DNA from: Neisseria arctica | GTDB lineage: Bacteria > Pseudomonadota > Gammaproteobacteria > Burkholderiales > Neisseriaceae | Reading direction: 5' to 3' | Length of the DNA stretch: 64,000 nt | NCBI RefSeq assembly: GCF_022870905.1 | Contig: NZ_CP091510.1 | Coordinates: 1,612,001-1,676,000, forward strand | In this document: one piece after another, positions 17,597-27,020 of the stretch | How positions within the stretch are numbered: the stretch's first letter is position 1 | Layout of the letters: each line of letters begins with the position of its first letter | Made by a program: the position numbers and the translations under genes | The notes under the pieces: generated by a model | The model's database searches: none | What the model was told of the DNA's origin: nothing | What the model saw: only the letters and a program-made list of their open reading frames with translations

Positions 17597-18352
17597 CTAA
17601 AACTGATTTTTCAACGTTCTCATTGCCGTAAAGATAGCTGCGTCATCATCTTCATCCATTCCGGCCAAGTGTGAAACCCGCTCCCGCACAGCCTGTTCAT
17701 TTACCCTTAAGAAAGGATTAATCTTCAGCTCGCGGCTTAAATATACGGGCAAAGTGGGCGTATTAACCGCATCGGATAAAGCTTGCCGTATATCCGTATT
17801 ATCCGGTTCGATCCAAGCTGCAAACTTTAAATTGGCCGCCGTATATTCATGCGTCGGATAAAACAAAGTCTGCCCGGGCATAGCGCGATAACGTTGCAAA
17901 CTCCTATAGAGCTGCTTAGCCGTTCCGCTGAAAACCCGCCCGCAACCGGCACTAAAAAGCGTATCCCCGCAAAAAACATATGTTTGCCCGCCCTCCTGCC
18001 ATATATAGCCGATATGCTTATCGGTATGCCCGGGCGTTTCCCATACTTCGGCTATGCCGCCTGCAAAACCTATCTGGTCGCCCTCACCTACCTGGCAATC
18101 CGCTTCAATATCGGTATGACCGTATACCCGGCAATCGGGAAACTGCGCTTTTAAAGCAGCTACCCCGCCCGTATGGTCATGATGGTGGTGGGTAATCCAA
18201 ATCTGAACCAACTCCAAACCATTGGCCTGCAAATAATCCGATACCGGCACGGCATCACCGGGATCAACGCACACGGCCTCTCCGCCACTTTTCAGCAACC
18301 AAATATAGTTATCCTGCAATGCGGAAATAGGAACAATCTCTACCACTGCCAT
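17597..18352 (-). CDS. gloB: Hydroxyacylglutathione hydrolase (glyoxalase II)
   Basis: A 251-aa MBL-fold protein, the same length as E. coli GloB, with the binuclear metal motif THHHHDH at about 54-60, DNYIW near the N-terminus, and the C-terminal substrate-binding EYTAANLKFA segment. It hydrolyses S-D-lactoylglutathione to D-lactate and glutathione; the partner glyoxalase I is at 37.4 kb. The frame is open to 18457, but GGAGGG lies directly before ATG 18352. Its spacing (1 nt) is too short for that ATG and ideal (7 nt) for a GTG two codons on (18346), so the true start may be the GTG. Confidence 0.93.
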   Translation of the reverse strand: MAVVEIVPISALQDNYIWLLKSGGEAVCVDPGDAVPVSDYLQANGLELVQIWITHHHHDHTGGVAALKAQFPDCRVYGHTDIEADCQVGEGDQIGFAGGIAEVWETPGHTDKHIGYIWQEGGQTYVFCGDTLFSAGCGRVFSGTAKQLYRSLQRYRAMPGQTLFYPTHEYTAANLKFAAWIEPDNTDIRQALSDAVNTPTLPVYLSRELKINPFLRVNEQAVRERVSHLAGMDEDDDAAIFTAMRTLKNQF

Positions 18353-18412
18353 CCCTCCAAAATATATCTGATACGAACCATCATAAAGACGATTATCTGC
18401 AGATACAAGCAT

Positions 18413-18444
18413 ATGGCCGTCTGAAATATTATTCAGACGGCCAT
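18413..18444. terminator. DUS inverted pair in the gloB leader
   Basis: Perfect inverted ATGGCCGTCTGAA pair in the 207-bp spacer between divergently transcribed gloB and the small membrane protein gene. It may simply be an uptake cluster, because no gene end faces it. Confidence 0.6.
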
Positions 18445-18559
18445 GATATTTACACAAAGCAGCATCAGTCTTATAGAAAAAGTAATAAAATAGTTTTTAT
18501 AATTGGTTTTATCACCGTTTTTTCGGATAAAACTGATTGCAAAACAAACGGGAGCCTTT

Positions 18560-18760
18560 ATGGAAAAAGAAAAAATTTACTATGCTGTAATCATTTTGAT
18601 TTCAGCTGTTTCCATCTTACTCAGCCCGTTTGTATACGCCCGTAAGGGACGCCCTACCGCAAACGGCCAACGTATGCCTACTCACTGGCGAATCATATTT
18701 ATCAGCAACATCGCCGCCGTTATTATTCTTTTGGCCGCATGGTGGTTTTGGTTTCGCTAA
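18560..18760 (+). CDS. Small two-helix membrane protein, 66 aa
   Basis: From ATG 18560, preceded by GGGAG at 8-nt spacing, the product is MEKEKIYYAVIILISAVSIL then a loop rich in basic residues (YARKGRPTANGQRMPTHWR) and a second helix ending WWFWFR. Two transmembrane helices, short loop, no catalytic motif. I do not recognise it. The upstream in-frame extension to 18503 lacks a ribosome site. It is followed after 39 bp by the DUF4124 gene, so the two are likely co-transcribed. Confidence 0.7.
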   Translation: MEKEKIYYAVIILISAVSILLSPFVYARKGRPTANGQRMPTHWRIIFISNIAAVIILLAAWWFWFR

Positions 18761-18799
18761 GCCCGAACCGACGGTTACAACCAACGGAAAACAATTTTT

Positions 18800-19222
18800 A
18801 TGAAACGATTTACCCTTCTGTGTATCAGCCTGTTAACCGCTTCGTACGGCAATGCCGCTACAGTTTACGAATGTACAAGCGCCAACGGCCAACGTATTTA
18901 TACACAATCCCCAGGCAAAAACTGCCAAAAAGCCAACTTAGGCAAACCTGAGGTTTACTCTTCTCTTCCGATAAACGCTTACAATAACCAAGCCGCTTCA
19001 AACGAAAATGAAGCCGTCACGGCAGAAGCCCAAGAGTCCAACCAAGTCAGCTTGGCGCGACAAAATTTGTCAGAGGCACAAAAAGCATTGGCTGAAGGCA
19101 AAAAAGTACGCTACGGTAACGAACGTAACTATGCCCGTTACCAACAGCGTATTGGTGATTTGGAGGCCGCCGTCAAACGGGCCGAAGAACAGCTCAACCA
19201 AAGCCTGGGCGTTATCCGCTAG
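18800..19222 (+). CDS. Periplasmic DUF4124-domain protein
   Basis: A 140-aa protein with a signal peptide (MKRFTLLCISLLTASYGNA, cleavage after GNA), a DUF4124-like module (TVYECTSANGQRIYTQSPGK, with Cys pairs at about residues 25 and 47), and a long charged helix of coiled-coil character (LARQNLSEAQKALAEGKK to the C-terminus). DUF4124 proteins are small envelope proteins of unknown function common in proteobacteria. Complete, with its own downstream DUS terminator. Confidence 0.8.
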   Translation: MKRFTLLCISLLTASYGNAATVYECTSANGQRIYTQSPGKNCQKANLGKPEVYSSLPINAYNNQAASNENEAVTAEAQESNQVSLARQNLSEAQKALAEGKKVRYGNERNYARYQQRIGDLEAAVKRAEEQLNQSLGVIR

Positions 19223-19257
19223 ATTACCATCAGATTACTGCAAACAATAGCCGTTAG

Positions 19258-19300
19258 AAAAAAGGCCGTCTGAAAACAATTTTTTCAGACGGCCTTTTTT
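19258..19300. terminator. Bidirectional DUS-pair terminator
   Basis: Inverted AG-prefixed uptake sequences with flanking A and T runs, between the DUF4124 gene and convergent mpl. Confidence 0.93.
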
Positions 19301-19310
19301 ATACCGTTAA

Positions 19311-20687
19311 TTAGCGCAAACCGGATAATAATTTCTCGTGTATCCCGCCGAATCCACCATTACTCATCACTAAGATATGATCTCCGCTGCGCGCTTGGGC
19401 AACAATATCGGCCACGAAAGCATCAAAATCTCTACCTACGTGCAGCTTGTCTCCCAAAGGCGACAAAGCATCCGCTACGTCCCAATCCACTCCGCCGGCA
19501 TAACAGAATACTAAATCCGCTTCTGCCAAACTTGGCGGCAAAGCCGCTTTCATCGTGCCTAGTTTCATCGTATTCGAACGCGGCTCCAAGACAGCCAAAA
19601 TACGCGCATCGCCCACCCGTTGGCGCAAACCTGCCACCGTAGTGGAAATCGCCGTCGGGTGATGGGCAAAATCATCATAAACGGTTACGCCTTTCTCCAC
19701 CCCTTTGCATTCCATACGGCGCTTCACATTTTTGAATGCACTCAACGCTTCGCACGCCGTAGCCACATCCACGCCCACATGACGGGCAGCAGCGATTACG
19801 GCCAACGCATTCATGCGGTTGTGCTCACCCATCAGCTGCCAGGCAATATGCCCCATTTTTTCATTGTGCAGGAATACGTCAAACGAGCCGTCTGCCGCAA
19901 CATTTTGTACATGCCAGCCGTCGGCGGTTCCAAAAAACTCAACCGGAGTCCAAGCGCCTTTGTCTAAAGTTGTACGAACATTAGCTTCAACCCCGTTGGC
20001 AACAACCAAACCCTCCCCCGGAACCGTGCGCATTAAATGGTGAAACTGCGTTTTCACCGCATCCAAATCCGCAAAAATATCGGCGTGATCGAATTCCAAA
20101 TTGTTTACCACACAGGTACGCGGGCGGTAATGCACGAACTTACTGCGTTTATCAAAAAAAGCCGTATCGTATTCATCTGCCTCAATCACAAAAAAAGGCG
20201 ATACGCTGTTTGCATCCAGCCGCGGAGCGCCGGGCAAACGGGCCGACACGCTAAAATTCTGCGGCACACCCCCGATCAGAAAGCCGGGAGCCAAGCCCGC
20301 GTATTCCAGCACCCAAGCCAACATACTGGCCGTTGTCGTTTTGCCGTGCGTACCGGCAACACCTAATACCCAACGGTGATGAAGCACGTTTTCGGCCAGC
20401 CATTGCGGACCGGAAATATAAGGCAGATTCTGATTTAAAACCGCCTCGATAACCGCCATGCCGCGCTTTGCAACATTACCGATTACAAAAACATCCGCTT
20501 TGAAATGCTGCAATTGTTCGGCATCAAAACCTTCATGCACCTCAATCCCCAATGATTCCAACTGGGTGCTCATCGGCGGATACATTTTGGCATCACAGCC
20601 GGTTACTTTAAACCCGGCCTCTTTGGCAATCGCCGCCAAACCGCCCATAAACGTACCGCCGATACCAATAATGTGAATATGTGTCAT
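19311..20687 (-). CDS. mpl: UDP-MurNAc:tripeptide ligase Mpl (murein recycling)
   Basis: A 458-aa Mur ligase with N-terminal MTHIHIIGIGGTFMGGLAAI, the ATP-binding GVAGTHGKTTTASML near residue 108, and DDFAHHPTAISTT near 345. It lacks the MurC-type N-terminus and begins like Mpl. It attaches the recycled tripeptide L-Ala-D-Glu-meso-DAP to UDP-MurNAc, salvaging peptidoglycan fragments. Fits the window's concentration of cell-wall genes (ldcA, dacC, murB, alr, dapE/F). It stands alone between two DUS terminators. Confidence 0.95.
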   Translation of the reverse strand: MTHIHIIGIGGTFMGGLAAIAKEAGFKVTGCDAKMYPPMSTQLESLGIEVHEGFDAEQLQHFKADVFVIGNVAKRGMAVIEAVLNQNLPYISGPQWLAENVLHHRWVLGVAGTHGKTTTASMLAWVLEYAGLAPGFLIGGVPQNFSVSARLPGAPRLDANSVSPFFVIEADEYDTAFFDKRSKFVHYRPRTCVVNNLEFDHADIFADLDAVKTQFHHLMRTVPGEGLVVANGVEANVRTTLDKGAWTPVEFFGTADGWHVQNVAADGSFDVFLHNEKMGHIAWQLMGEHNRMNALAVIAAARHVGVDVATACEALSAFKNVKRRMECKGVEKGVTVYDDFAHHPTAISTTVAGLRQRVGDARILAVLEPRSNTMKLGTMKAALPPSLAEADLVFCYAGGVDWDVADALSPLGDKLHVGRDFDAFVADIVAQARSGDHILVMSNGGFGGIHEKLLSGLR

Positions 20688-20835
20688 GATGCCGTCAATA
20701 AAAATAAAAACGTATTATAACGAAATAGGATATTTATAGGAATGGCAACCGCCCGGGGCCGAGGAATCAAGCATCTTAACCGGTTTATATCATCAGAAAC
20801 CCTTAGTCTGCCGCTTTACAAAAACCTAATAATAC

Positions 20836-20869
20836 AAAGGCCGTCTGAAGCTATTTTCAGACGGCCTTT
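20836..20869. terminator. DUS-pair terminator downstream of cysK
   Basis: Perfect inverted AAAGGCCGTCTGAA pair 48 bp past the stop of reverse-strand cysK. Confidence 0.9.
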
Positions 20870-20916
20870 GGCTTAAAACAATATTAGCAATCGTAATCTT
20901 AATGCTTAATCAAGCA

Positions 20917-21849
20917 TCACACCAAATCGGCGAACAAGGGAGTAGACAAGTAACGCTCCCCATAAGAAGGAATAACAACGACAATCAATTTGCCTTTATT
21001 TTCCGGTTTTTTCGCCAGCTCCAATGCGCTCCAAACCGCCGCACCTGAAGAAATACCAACCAAGATACCCTCTTTTTCAGCCACTGCGCGTGCAGTTGCA
21101 AAAGCAGCTTCATTTGGCACTTGGACAATACTGTCGTACACATCTGTATTCAATACTGCCGGCACAAAACCCGCACCAATACCCTGAATCGGATGTGGAC
21201 CTTTTTGACCGCCGCTCAATACCGGAGAAGCTTCAGGTTCAACGGCGACAATCTGTACTTCAGGCTTGCGCGCTTTCAATACTTCGCCCACACCGGTAAT
21301 CGTACCACCGGTTCCCACGCCGGATACGAAGATATCTACTTGTCCGTCTGTATCGCGCCAAATTTCTTCGGCCGTTGTTTCACGGTGTATTTTCGGATTA
21401 GCCTCGTTATCAAACTGGCGAGGCATGAAATAAGTATCGGGATTTTCCTCTACCAAAGCATGTGCTTTAGCAATCGCACCGCCCATGCCTTCTGCTGCGG
21501 GGGTGAGAATCAGTTCGGCACCAAAAGCACGCAACAGCATACGGCGCTCTTTACTCATGCTCTCGGGCATGGTGATGGCCAGTTTATAACCGCGGGCAGC
21601 ACACACCATCGCCAAACCGATACCGGTATTACCGCTTGTTGCCTCTACAATCACGGTATCTTTAGTGATTTGTCCGGCTTTCTCAGCCGCATCAATCATG
21701 GCAATCGCAATACGGTCTTTCACACTACTGCCCGGATTGAAAAATTCCAGTTTGGCCACTACGCGGGCTTCCAAACCCTCTGTCAAACGGTTAAGCTCAA
21801 CCAAAGGTGTGTTGCCGATTAAATCCGTAATGCTGTTTGCGATATTCAT
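20917..21849 (-). CDS. cysK: Cysteine synthase A (O-acetylserine sulfhydrylase)
   Basis: A 310-aa PLP enzyme with [11 protein letters not shown] (Schiff-base Lys44), the substrate loop [10 protein letters not shown] near residue 70, and the phosphate-binding GTGGTITG near 177. It makes cysteine from O-acetylserine and sulfide. Length and motifs are those of CysK rather than the shorter CysM. AAAGGAG lies 8 nt before the ATG. No cysE neighbour is seen. Confidence 0.96.
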   Translation of the reverse strand: MNIANSITDLIGNTPLVELNRLTEGLEARVVAKLEFFNPGSSVKDRIAIAMIDAAEKAGQITKDTVIVEATSGNTGIGLAMVCAARGYKLAITMPESMSKERRMLLRAFGAELILTPAAEGMGGAIAKAHALVEENPDTYFMPRQFDNEANPKIHRETTAEEIWRDTDGQVDIFVSGVGTGGTITGVGEVLKARKPEVQIVAVEPEASPVLSGGQKGPHPIQGIGAGFVPAVLNTDVYDSIVQVPNEAAFATARAVAEKEGILVGISSGAAVWSALELAKKPENKGKLIVVVIPSYGERYLSTPLFADLV

Positions 21850-21889
21850 AAACTGACTCCTTTTAATAAACTTGTTTCATCATAACCCG

Positions 21890-21901
21890 AGGCCGTCTGA
21901 A
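21890..21901 (+). repeat. Single DNA uptake sequence (AG-DUS)
   Basis: AGGCCGTCTGAA in the 141-bp spacer between cysK and the membrane protein gene that ends at 21991. Confidence 0.88.
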
Positions 21902-21990
21902 AACTAAAGATTCATTGTTCACATGCTTACAACCAAAAGTTATAAATTAGCTTAACACTGCCTAAAAAACATTCCCGGGCCATGCCTTAA

Positions 21991-22593
21991 TTAATATCGG
22001 ATTTCCAACATGGTTTTCACCACGAAAGCCGTTTGCAGGAAAAAAGCCAATAACAAACCCGCATGAAGCTGACGGCTGCTGAAAAAATTAGCCGGCATTC
22101 CAACGATAATACTGCGGTGGAAATAAAACAGCAGCATGAGCACTACCTGCATACACACCCAATAAACCGGTTCCAACCAATAAAGATGCAACAGCCCTGC
22201 CGATACATAAGGTGTCAAACCCGTCGGATACCGGGAATAAACAATCAAAGCCAACACAAGCCAAACAAAGCTCAACAACGCACCGCTGACGGCAAACAAG
22301 CTCAAGAATGGATTGCCTCCTTCGGCATACCAGCCCGAGCCCTGCGGTATTTTTTTCCAACGGTTGACAAAAAAGAATATGCTGCCCAAAACAATATAAA
22401 AATGCGGCATATAAGCGGTGCTCAAATGCGTAATTCCCCATATGCCCGGCAATAGTCGTGCTCCGATGAAACCGAAGCCCAACCATAACACAATACTTGC
22501 CCAAAGCCATTGAAATTCGCCCGCTTTATAAGCCGCCACCACAAATACGGCGATATAAACCGCCAAAAACCATAAACCGATATTGGCTGCCAT
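21991..22593 (-). CDS. Integral membrane protein, about six helices, unknown
   Basis: A 200-aa very hydrophobic protein (MAANIGLWFLAVYIAVFVVA at the start; further spans at about 28-48, 63-77, 96-118, 125-155 and 178-196). No motif I can name. Its start lies 1 bp beyond the stop of the DUF484 gene, so it is the third gene of a dapF-DUF484-membrane protein operon. Placement after dapF and DUF484, where many proteobacteria have xerC, is notable; here xerC is absent from that place. Function unknown. Confidence 0.75.
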   Translation of the reverse strand: MAANIGLWFLAVYIAVFVVAAYKAGEFQWLWASIVLWLGFGFIGARLLPGIWGITHLSTAYMPHFYIVLGSIFFFVNRWKKIPQGSGWYAEGGNPFLSLFAVSGALLSFVWLVLALIVYSRYPTGLTPYVSAGLLHLYWLEPVYWVCMQVVLMLLFYFHRSIIVGMPANFFSSRQLHAGLLLAFFLQTAFVVKTMLEIRY

Positions 22594-22594
22594 C

Positions 22595-23251
22595 TTAGCG
22601 GTAACCCATCATACGTGATAACAATACTCCGACAGCTTGTGCCAATTGCGACACCCACTCTGTCGACAAATCCGCACTGAAACGGCCGACATCTTCATCT
22701 GCCAATAACAGCAAGCCTCCTGTCTGCCCGCCGATCAATAGGGGCAATTGTAAAAAGCTTTCCAATACGGCGTTTGAGTCATTATTCAGCAGACTCCTCA
22801 ACTCAGGCTTAATCTTACCGCCCGCCTCCACTTTTTCGAGAGCGGCAACCGCTGCGCCGGCTTTACTGTCACGCATAATCTTCAACCCTCCGGGCACACG
22901 TGCTTTATTTACAGGTTCGGCAATCAATACCAGCCGCATATAACGTATCCCGAAATCCTCTGCAAGAGACTGATAAAGCGCATCGGCCGCCTGTTTAACC
23001 GTATTGGCGGCAAGCAGCTTTAGATTCAAAGCAAACAGTTTGTTCATCGTCGCATGATTGGCCTGGGCATCATCTAACATCACTTCAACTTGTTTAGCCA
23101 TTTTTTTGATTTTCTGCTGTGATGCGGCCATCTGCGCCTGTGCAAACGAACGTACCTTATCATCATGCATACGCACGCCTAATATATTGGCGTGTTCTGC
23201 CAAAAATTCAGGGTGTTCCTGTAAAAAACTTAAAACGCTTTTCTTATCCAT
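22595..23251 (-). CDS. DUF484 family protein (GAF-like)
   Basis: A 218-aa protein beginning [20 protein letters not shown], the family N-terminus, with a helical segment (residues 40-70) followed by a GAF-like domain (about 75-215). DUF484 genes commonly sit between dapF and xerC; their function is not established. The ATG overlaps the dapF stop by one base (TAATG), giving translational coupling, and its stop is 1 bp from the next start. Confidence 0.87.
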   Translation of the reverse strand: MDKKSVLSFLQEHPEFLAEHANILGVRMHDDKVRSFAQAQMAASQQKIKKMAKQVEVMLDDAQANHATMNKLFALNLKLLAANTVKQAADALYQSLAEDFGIRYMRLVLIAEPVNKARVPGGLKIMRDSKAGAAVAALEKVEAGGKIKPELRSLLNNDSNAVLESFLQLPLLIGGQTGGLLLLADEDVGRFSADLSTEWVSQLAQAVGVLLSRMMGYR

Positions 23252-24099
23252 TAATATTGCAACTCGCCCTCAAATACGGTTTCCGCAGGCCCTGTCATCA
23301 AAACATTGCTTCCGGGCTGCCACTCAATAAACAAATCACCGCCGGGCAAACTGACCTTCACAGGAGCACCGGCTTTAAGCAGCCCTAAGCGCACACCGGC
23401 CACCACTGCTGCACAAGCACCCGTACCGCAAGCTTGGGTTTCTCCCGTGCCGCGTTCAAAAACACGCAAACGGATATTCTGCTCATCCAATACCTGCATA
23501 AAGCCGACATTTACGCGCTCCGGAAACTGTTCATGCGATTCAATCGCCTCTCCCCACTTGGCTACCGGCGCATTTTGTATATCATCTACCAAAATAACCG
23601 CATGCGGGTTTCCCATATTGACACAACTGACCGGAATCGACTCCAGCCCTACCAAAACGATATGGGTCAATGCCTCTTCCTGCTCTCCTCCAGCCGCTAC
23701 AAACGGAATGTCGGCAGGCGCAAATCGGGGTTGCCCCATATTGACGGTAACCAAACCATTTTCCAATAATTTGGGAACAATAATACCGCGGGCGGTTTCT
23801 ACTTGTATTTCATGCTTATCCGTTAAACCTTTATCCACCACGAAACGTACAAAACAACGCGCACCGTTTCCGCACTGTTCAACCTCACCGCCATCGGCAT
23901 TAAAAATACGGTAACGGAAATCTACTTCTGGCAAATCCGTTTTTTCCACTACCAGCAGCTGATCGAAACCTACTCCTGTATAGCGGTCAGACCATTTTGC
24001 CAGCGGTGCCAGCAAAGGATCGAAATCTTGTACAGTAGCATCCACTACCATGAAATCGTTACCCAACCCGTGCATTTTGGTAAATTTTAAGGTTTTCAT
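23251..24099 (-). CDS. dapF: Diaminopimelate epimerase DapF
   Basis: A 282-aa protein with both catalytic cysteines: Cys76 in [17 protein letters not shown] and the second in [16 protein letters not shown] (about residue 226). It interconverts LL- and meso-diaminopimelate without cofactor, supplying meso-DAP for peptidoglycan and lysine. Start context [20 protein letters not shown] is typical. First gene of a tightly packed three-gene operon; dapE, from the same pathway, is at 62.6 kb. Confidence 0.97.
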   Translation of the reverse strand: MKTLKFTKMHGLGNDFMVVDATVQDFDPLLAPLAKWSDRYTGVGFDQLLVVEKTDLPEVDFRYRIFNADGGEVEQCGNGARCFVRFVVDKGLTDKHEIQVETARGIIVPKLLENGLVTVNMGQPRFAPADIPFVAAGGEQEEALTHIVLVGLESIPVSCVNMGNPHAVILVDDIQNAPVAKWGEAIESHEQFPERVNVGFMQVLDEQNIRLRVFERGTGETQACGTGACAAVVAGVRLGLLKAGAPVKVSLPGGDLFIEWQPGSNVLMTGPAETVFEGELQY

Positions 24100-24562
24100 T
24101 GCTATGCTTTCATGAGTTGCTCCGCGATGGAGACAACAATAAATCTGTATATAGTAAGTTCGAAATATGATTTTAACGCAGAACCCATACCGTCGATAGT
24201 ATTACCATTACCGCCATAGTTTTCCGCATCTCTTTAGCCTTCTCAAATACTCTACCCCAATTTACCCGATTACCATTGGAACTTTTTTACCACACCGCAC
24301 CAAATAACCCCTTGGCATAATTAAATAAAATTAACCATTGTTTTTAATAAAAATTAAATTAATTAAAAAATTTAACAAAATGCATAAATTTACCGACTAT
24401 CCATAAAAAAGTCCGCCTATCCGGTATTTTTGACATTTCCTTATTGAATTTACTGTTAGAAATAAGCACAATAATCACAAACACAAAAACAAAGCTAATA
24501 TTCTAAACTGAATATAGTTAAATAAATAATTATTTAAGCACTTTACGATAAGGAATTCGATT
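24100..24562. other. AT-rich 463-bp divergent spacer
   Basis: No open frame, RNA gene or uptake sequence recognised. The half nearest the forward gene is over 75% A+T by eye, with a consensus TTGACA at 24430-24435 but no convincing -10 at 16-18 bp. It probably holds promoters for dapF (reverse) and the secreted protein gene (forward). Confidence 0.4.
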
Positions 24563-24904
24563 ATGACACGCCGTATTTTTGCTTCTTTCGCGTTAACCGC
24601 TGCTCTATTGGCTGCTCACTTACCGGCCGCCGCATCCGAACTTCGTTTTTATCAAAAAACCTCCCAAGCAACTGCGCCGATTACCGGCCAAGTCATCATG
24701 CGTCTGACTATCGGCACAAACGGTCAAACCAGCAATGTGCGTGTTATCCGCACAAGCGGTTCTCAAGCCATTGATGCGGCGGCCGTAAGCTGGATGGAAA
24801 AAGAAATCATGCAACCTGTGCATGTAAACGGCGAACCACGTGAATTCAGTATTGTGAAAGAAATCAACTTCTCCGGTAACGGTTTGCAGCTTACTATGAA
24901 ATAA
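24563..24904 (+). CDS. Secreted TonB-C-terminal-like domain protein
   Basis: A 113-aa protein with a signal peptide ending AAHLPAAAS (about residue 25) and a single domain resembling the TonB C-terminus: ITGQVIMRLTIGTNGQTSNV, then VRVIRTSGSQAIDAAAVSWM and a final strand FSIVKEINF. It lacks the membrane anchor and Pro-rich linker of TonB, so it is a free periplasmic version and unlikely to energise receptors. Role unknown. Ends at a hairpin terminator. Confidence 0.75.
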   Translation: MTRRIFASFALTAALLAAHLPAAASELRFYQKTSQATAPITGQVIMRLTIGTNGQTSNVRVIRTSGSQAIDAAAVSWMEKEIMQPVHVNGEPREFSIVKEINFSGNGLQLTMK

Positions 24905-24933
24905 ACTTCTTAACCTTCCGTCTGTACCTTTAT

Positions 24934-24967
24934 AAAGCACGTTTAAAATTATTTAAGCGTGCTTTTT
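24934..24967 (+). terminator. Intrinsic terminator, not DUS-based
   Basis: AAAGCACGTTTAAA pairs with TTTAAGCGTGCTTT (one mismatch), followed by a T-rich run, 30 bp after the preceding stop. Confidence 0.85.
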
Positions 24968-25118
24968 TGTTGCAAAACTTCCGCATCAAAACCATACCCC
25001 AAACCGGTTTTACCCTACCTAACCATTGTCTCTCCCAAATCGCGTTATACTGTCGGCAGAATGATGCCGGATAAACTCTACCTCCCGGCTGCAACCAACC
25101 TTCTGCAGAAAGCGTATC

Positions 25119-25607
25119 ATGAAAAAACTGGCTTACATCGCCCCTTTGGCTCTGTTATTAGGAGCCTGCTCCGTAGGTACCCCCGGAATGTCTGTCGGCA
25201 TCGGACTAGGTACGAATATCGGCAGCAATGTCGGTCTCGGTACCAGCATCAACATCCCGGTCGGCTTCGATAAAAACCGTTCGGCTGAAAAAAGTAACGG
25301 CGGCATCAATGTGATAGAAGAGCAAATCGTTACCTACTTCGATGCGCGAGGCAATACTTCCGACAGCCCAGTTAAGGGTGGTTATTACCGCCAACTAATC
25401 GGCAAGCGGGGAAATGAATATACGGTTCAAGATTTCTACAGCGACCACAGCCGCAAACGCACCGACCCTTATATTCTGCCACGCAGCGAATTACTTAACT
25501 TCCGCGCCCATCCAACCGAAGGCACACTGACTACCTACGCTTATAACGGCAATATAATGCAACAGCAAACATTCAGTAACAACAAGCTTATCAGTGCCAA
25601 ATATTAA
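25119..25607 (+). CDS. Glycine-rich lipoprotein, 162 aa
   Basis: The lipobox LGAC (Cys17) follows a short hydrophobic signal (MKKLAYIAPLALLLGAC). Residues 19-50 are a Gly/Ser/Asn-rich low-complexity stretch (GIGLGTNIGSNVGLGTSI), then a folded C-terminal region with many Tyr and charged residues. Expected to be an outer- or inner-membrane lipoprotein; it lacks Asp at +2. I do not recognise a family. It lies upstream of mnmA and has its own DUS terminator. Confidence 0.78.
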   Translation: MKKLAYIAPLALLLGACSVGTPGMSVGIGLGTNIGSNVGLGTSINIPVGFDKNRSAEKSNGGINVIEEQIVTYFDARGNTSDSPVKGGYYRQLIGKRGNEYTVQDFYSDHSRKRTDPYILPRSELLNFRAHPTEGTLTTYAYNGNIMQQQTFSNNKLISAKY

Positions 25608-25675
25608 GCGGCATTGCCAAAACTAAGCCGGGTATTCGGCATATATTTGATAACACCGCCATCCGTAAACCCTAT

Positions 25676-25712
25676 ATAAGGCCGTCTGAAAACTGCTTTC
25701 AGACGGCCTTAT
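25676..25712 (+). terminator. DUS-pair terminator after the lipoprotein gene
   Basis: Perfect inverted ATAAGGCCGTCTGAAA pair 70 bp past the stop. Confidence 0.9.
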
Positions 25713-25839
25713 AGTTTTCCACTTGCCCGCAGCTCAAATCCGCCCGACAAGTTTCAATTATGATAAAATTGCAACTTGTCAAACTCTTTCAGACGGCATC
25801 AAATAAGTCAGCACTGCCGTCCCGATACGATTGCATATC

Positions 25840-26943
25840 ATGCACCATCAAAATACCCCTCAAAACATCATCGTCGGCCTATCCGGCGGTGTAGATTCAT
25901 CCGTTACCGCCTATTTGCTCAAACAAGCCGGACACAATGTACGCGGCGTATTCATGCAAAACTGGGAAGATGACAACAACGACGAATATTGCAGCATTAA
26001 GGAAGACTCCTTAGATGCCATGGCAGTAGCCGATATCGTCGATATCGATATTGATATCGTTAACTTCGCCGCCCAATATAAAGACAACGTTTTCGCCTAC
26101 TTCTTAAAAGAATACAGAGCAGGCCGTACTCCGAACCCTGATGTATTATGTAATGCCGAAATCAAATTCAAATGCTTTTTGGATTACGCAATCGAGCAAG
26201 GCGCGGATGTTATTGCAACCGGGCATTACGCCCGCAAAGAAATCCGCAACGGTGTACATTACCTACTCAAAGGTATCGACCAAAGTAAAGACCAAAGCTA
26301 TTTTCTTTACCGCCTCCGTCCTTTCCAACTCGAACGCGCACTATTTCCCTTGGGCGACTTGGAAAAAACAGAAGTACGCCGATTGGCTACCGAAGCAAAA
26401 CTGCCTACCGCCGCCAAAAAAGACAGCACGGGCATCTGCTTTATCGGAGAGCGTCCTTTCCGTGAATTTCTGCAAAAATACCTGCCCACTAATAACGGCA
26501 AAATGGTTACGCCCGAAGGCAAAGTCGTCGGCGAACATGTCGGCCTCACCTTTTATACACTCGGCCAACGCAAAGGTTTGGGTATCGGCGGAGCCGGCGA
26601 GCCTTGGTTTGTGGCGGGCAAAAATCTGGCTACTAACGAGCTGGTAGTAGTACAAGGACACGACCATCCTCTGCTTTTGAGCAACAGCTTGGTTATGAAC
26701 GACTTAAGCTTCACACTACCCGAACGTCCCGCCGAAGGGCGTTATACATGTAAAACACGCTACCGCATGGCCGATGCTGCATGTACTCTAGAGTATTTGG
26801 ATAACGATACCGTCAAACTCACATTCGACGAACCGCAATGGGCAGTTACCCCCGGCCAATCCGCCGTATTGTATGACGGTGATATTTGCCTAGGCGGCGG
26901 TATTATCATTCAAACAGACAAACCGGTTATCCTAACCGCATAA
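25840..26943 (+). CDS. mnmA: tRNA-specific 2-thiouridylase MnmA
   Basis: From ATG 25840 the protein is 367 aa with the PP-loop SGGVDS (residues 15-20), a cysteine in [12 protein letters not shown] (Cys104) and the second catalytic cysteine in TGICFIGER (about residue 200). It thiolates U34 of Glu, Gln and Lys tRNAs using sulfur relayed from IscS. The frame also has an in-frame TTG at 25831; the ATG is preferred. Ribosome-binding site is weak. Confidence 0.96.
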   Translation: MHHQNTPQNIIVGLSGGVDSSVTAYLLKQAGHNVRGVFMQNWEDDNNDEYCSIKEDSLDAMAVADIVDIDIDIVNFAAQYKDNVFAYFLKEYRAGRTPNPDVLCNAEIKFKCFLDYAIEQGADVIATGHYARKEIRNGVHYLLKGIDQSKDQSYFLYRLRPFQLERALFPLGDLEKTEVRRLATEAKLPTAAKKDSTGICFIGERPFREFLQKYLPTNNGKMVTPEGKVVGEHVGLTFYTLGQRKGLGIGGAGEPWFVAGKNLATNELVVVQGHDHPLLLSNSLVMNDLSFTLPERPAEGRYTCKTRYRMADAACTLEYLDNDTVKLTFDEPQWAVTPGQSAVLYDGDICLGGGIIIQTDKPVILTA

Positions 26944-26951
26944 AAATACCG

Positions 26952-26981
26952 GAGGCTGTCTGAAAAGTTTCAGACGGCCTC
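26952..26981 (+). terminator. DUS-pair terminator with one variant arm, after mnmA
   Basis: Left arm GAGGCTGTCTGAAA differs by one base from the uptake core (GCTGTCTGAA); the right arm is a perfect reverse uptake sequence. Confidence 0.85.
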
Positions 26982-27020
26982 TATAACCACATTAATAAAT
27001 CATTTGCAAAATATAAAAAT

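Noticed and set aside
18503..18559. N-terminal extension of the 66-aa membrane protein
   Set aside because: The in-frame upstream start lacks a ribosome site, whereas GGGAG precedes the ATG at 18560.
21121..21822. Forward 233-aa open frame inside cysK
   Set aside because: Antisense shadow of cysK; His/Thr-rich composition, no ribosome site.
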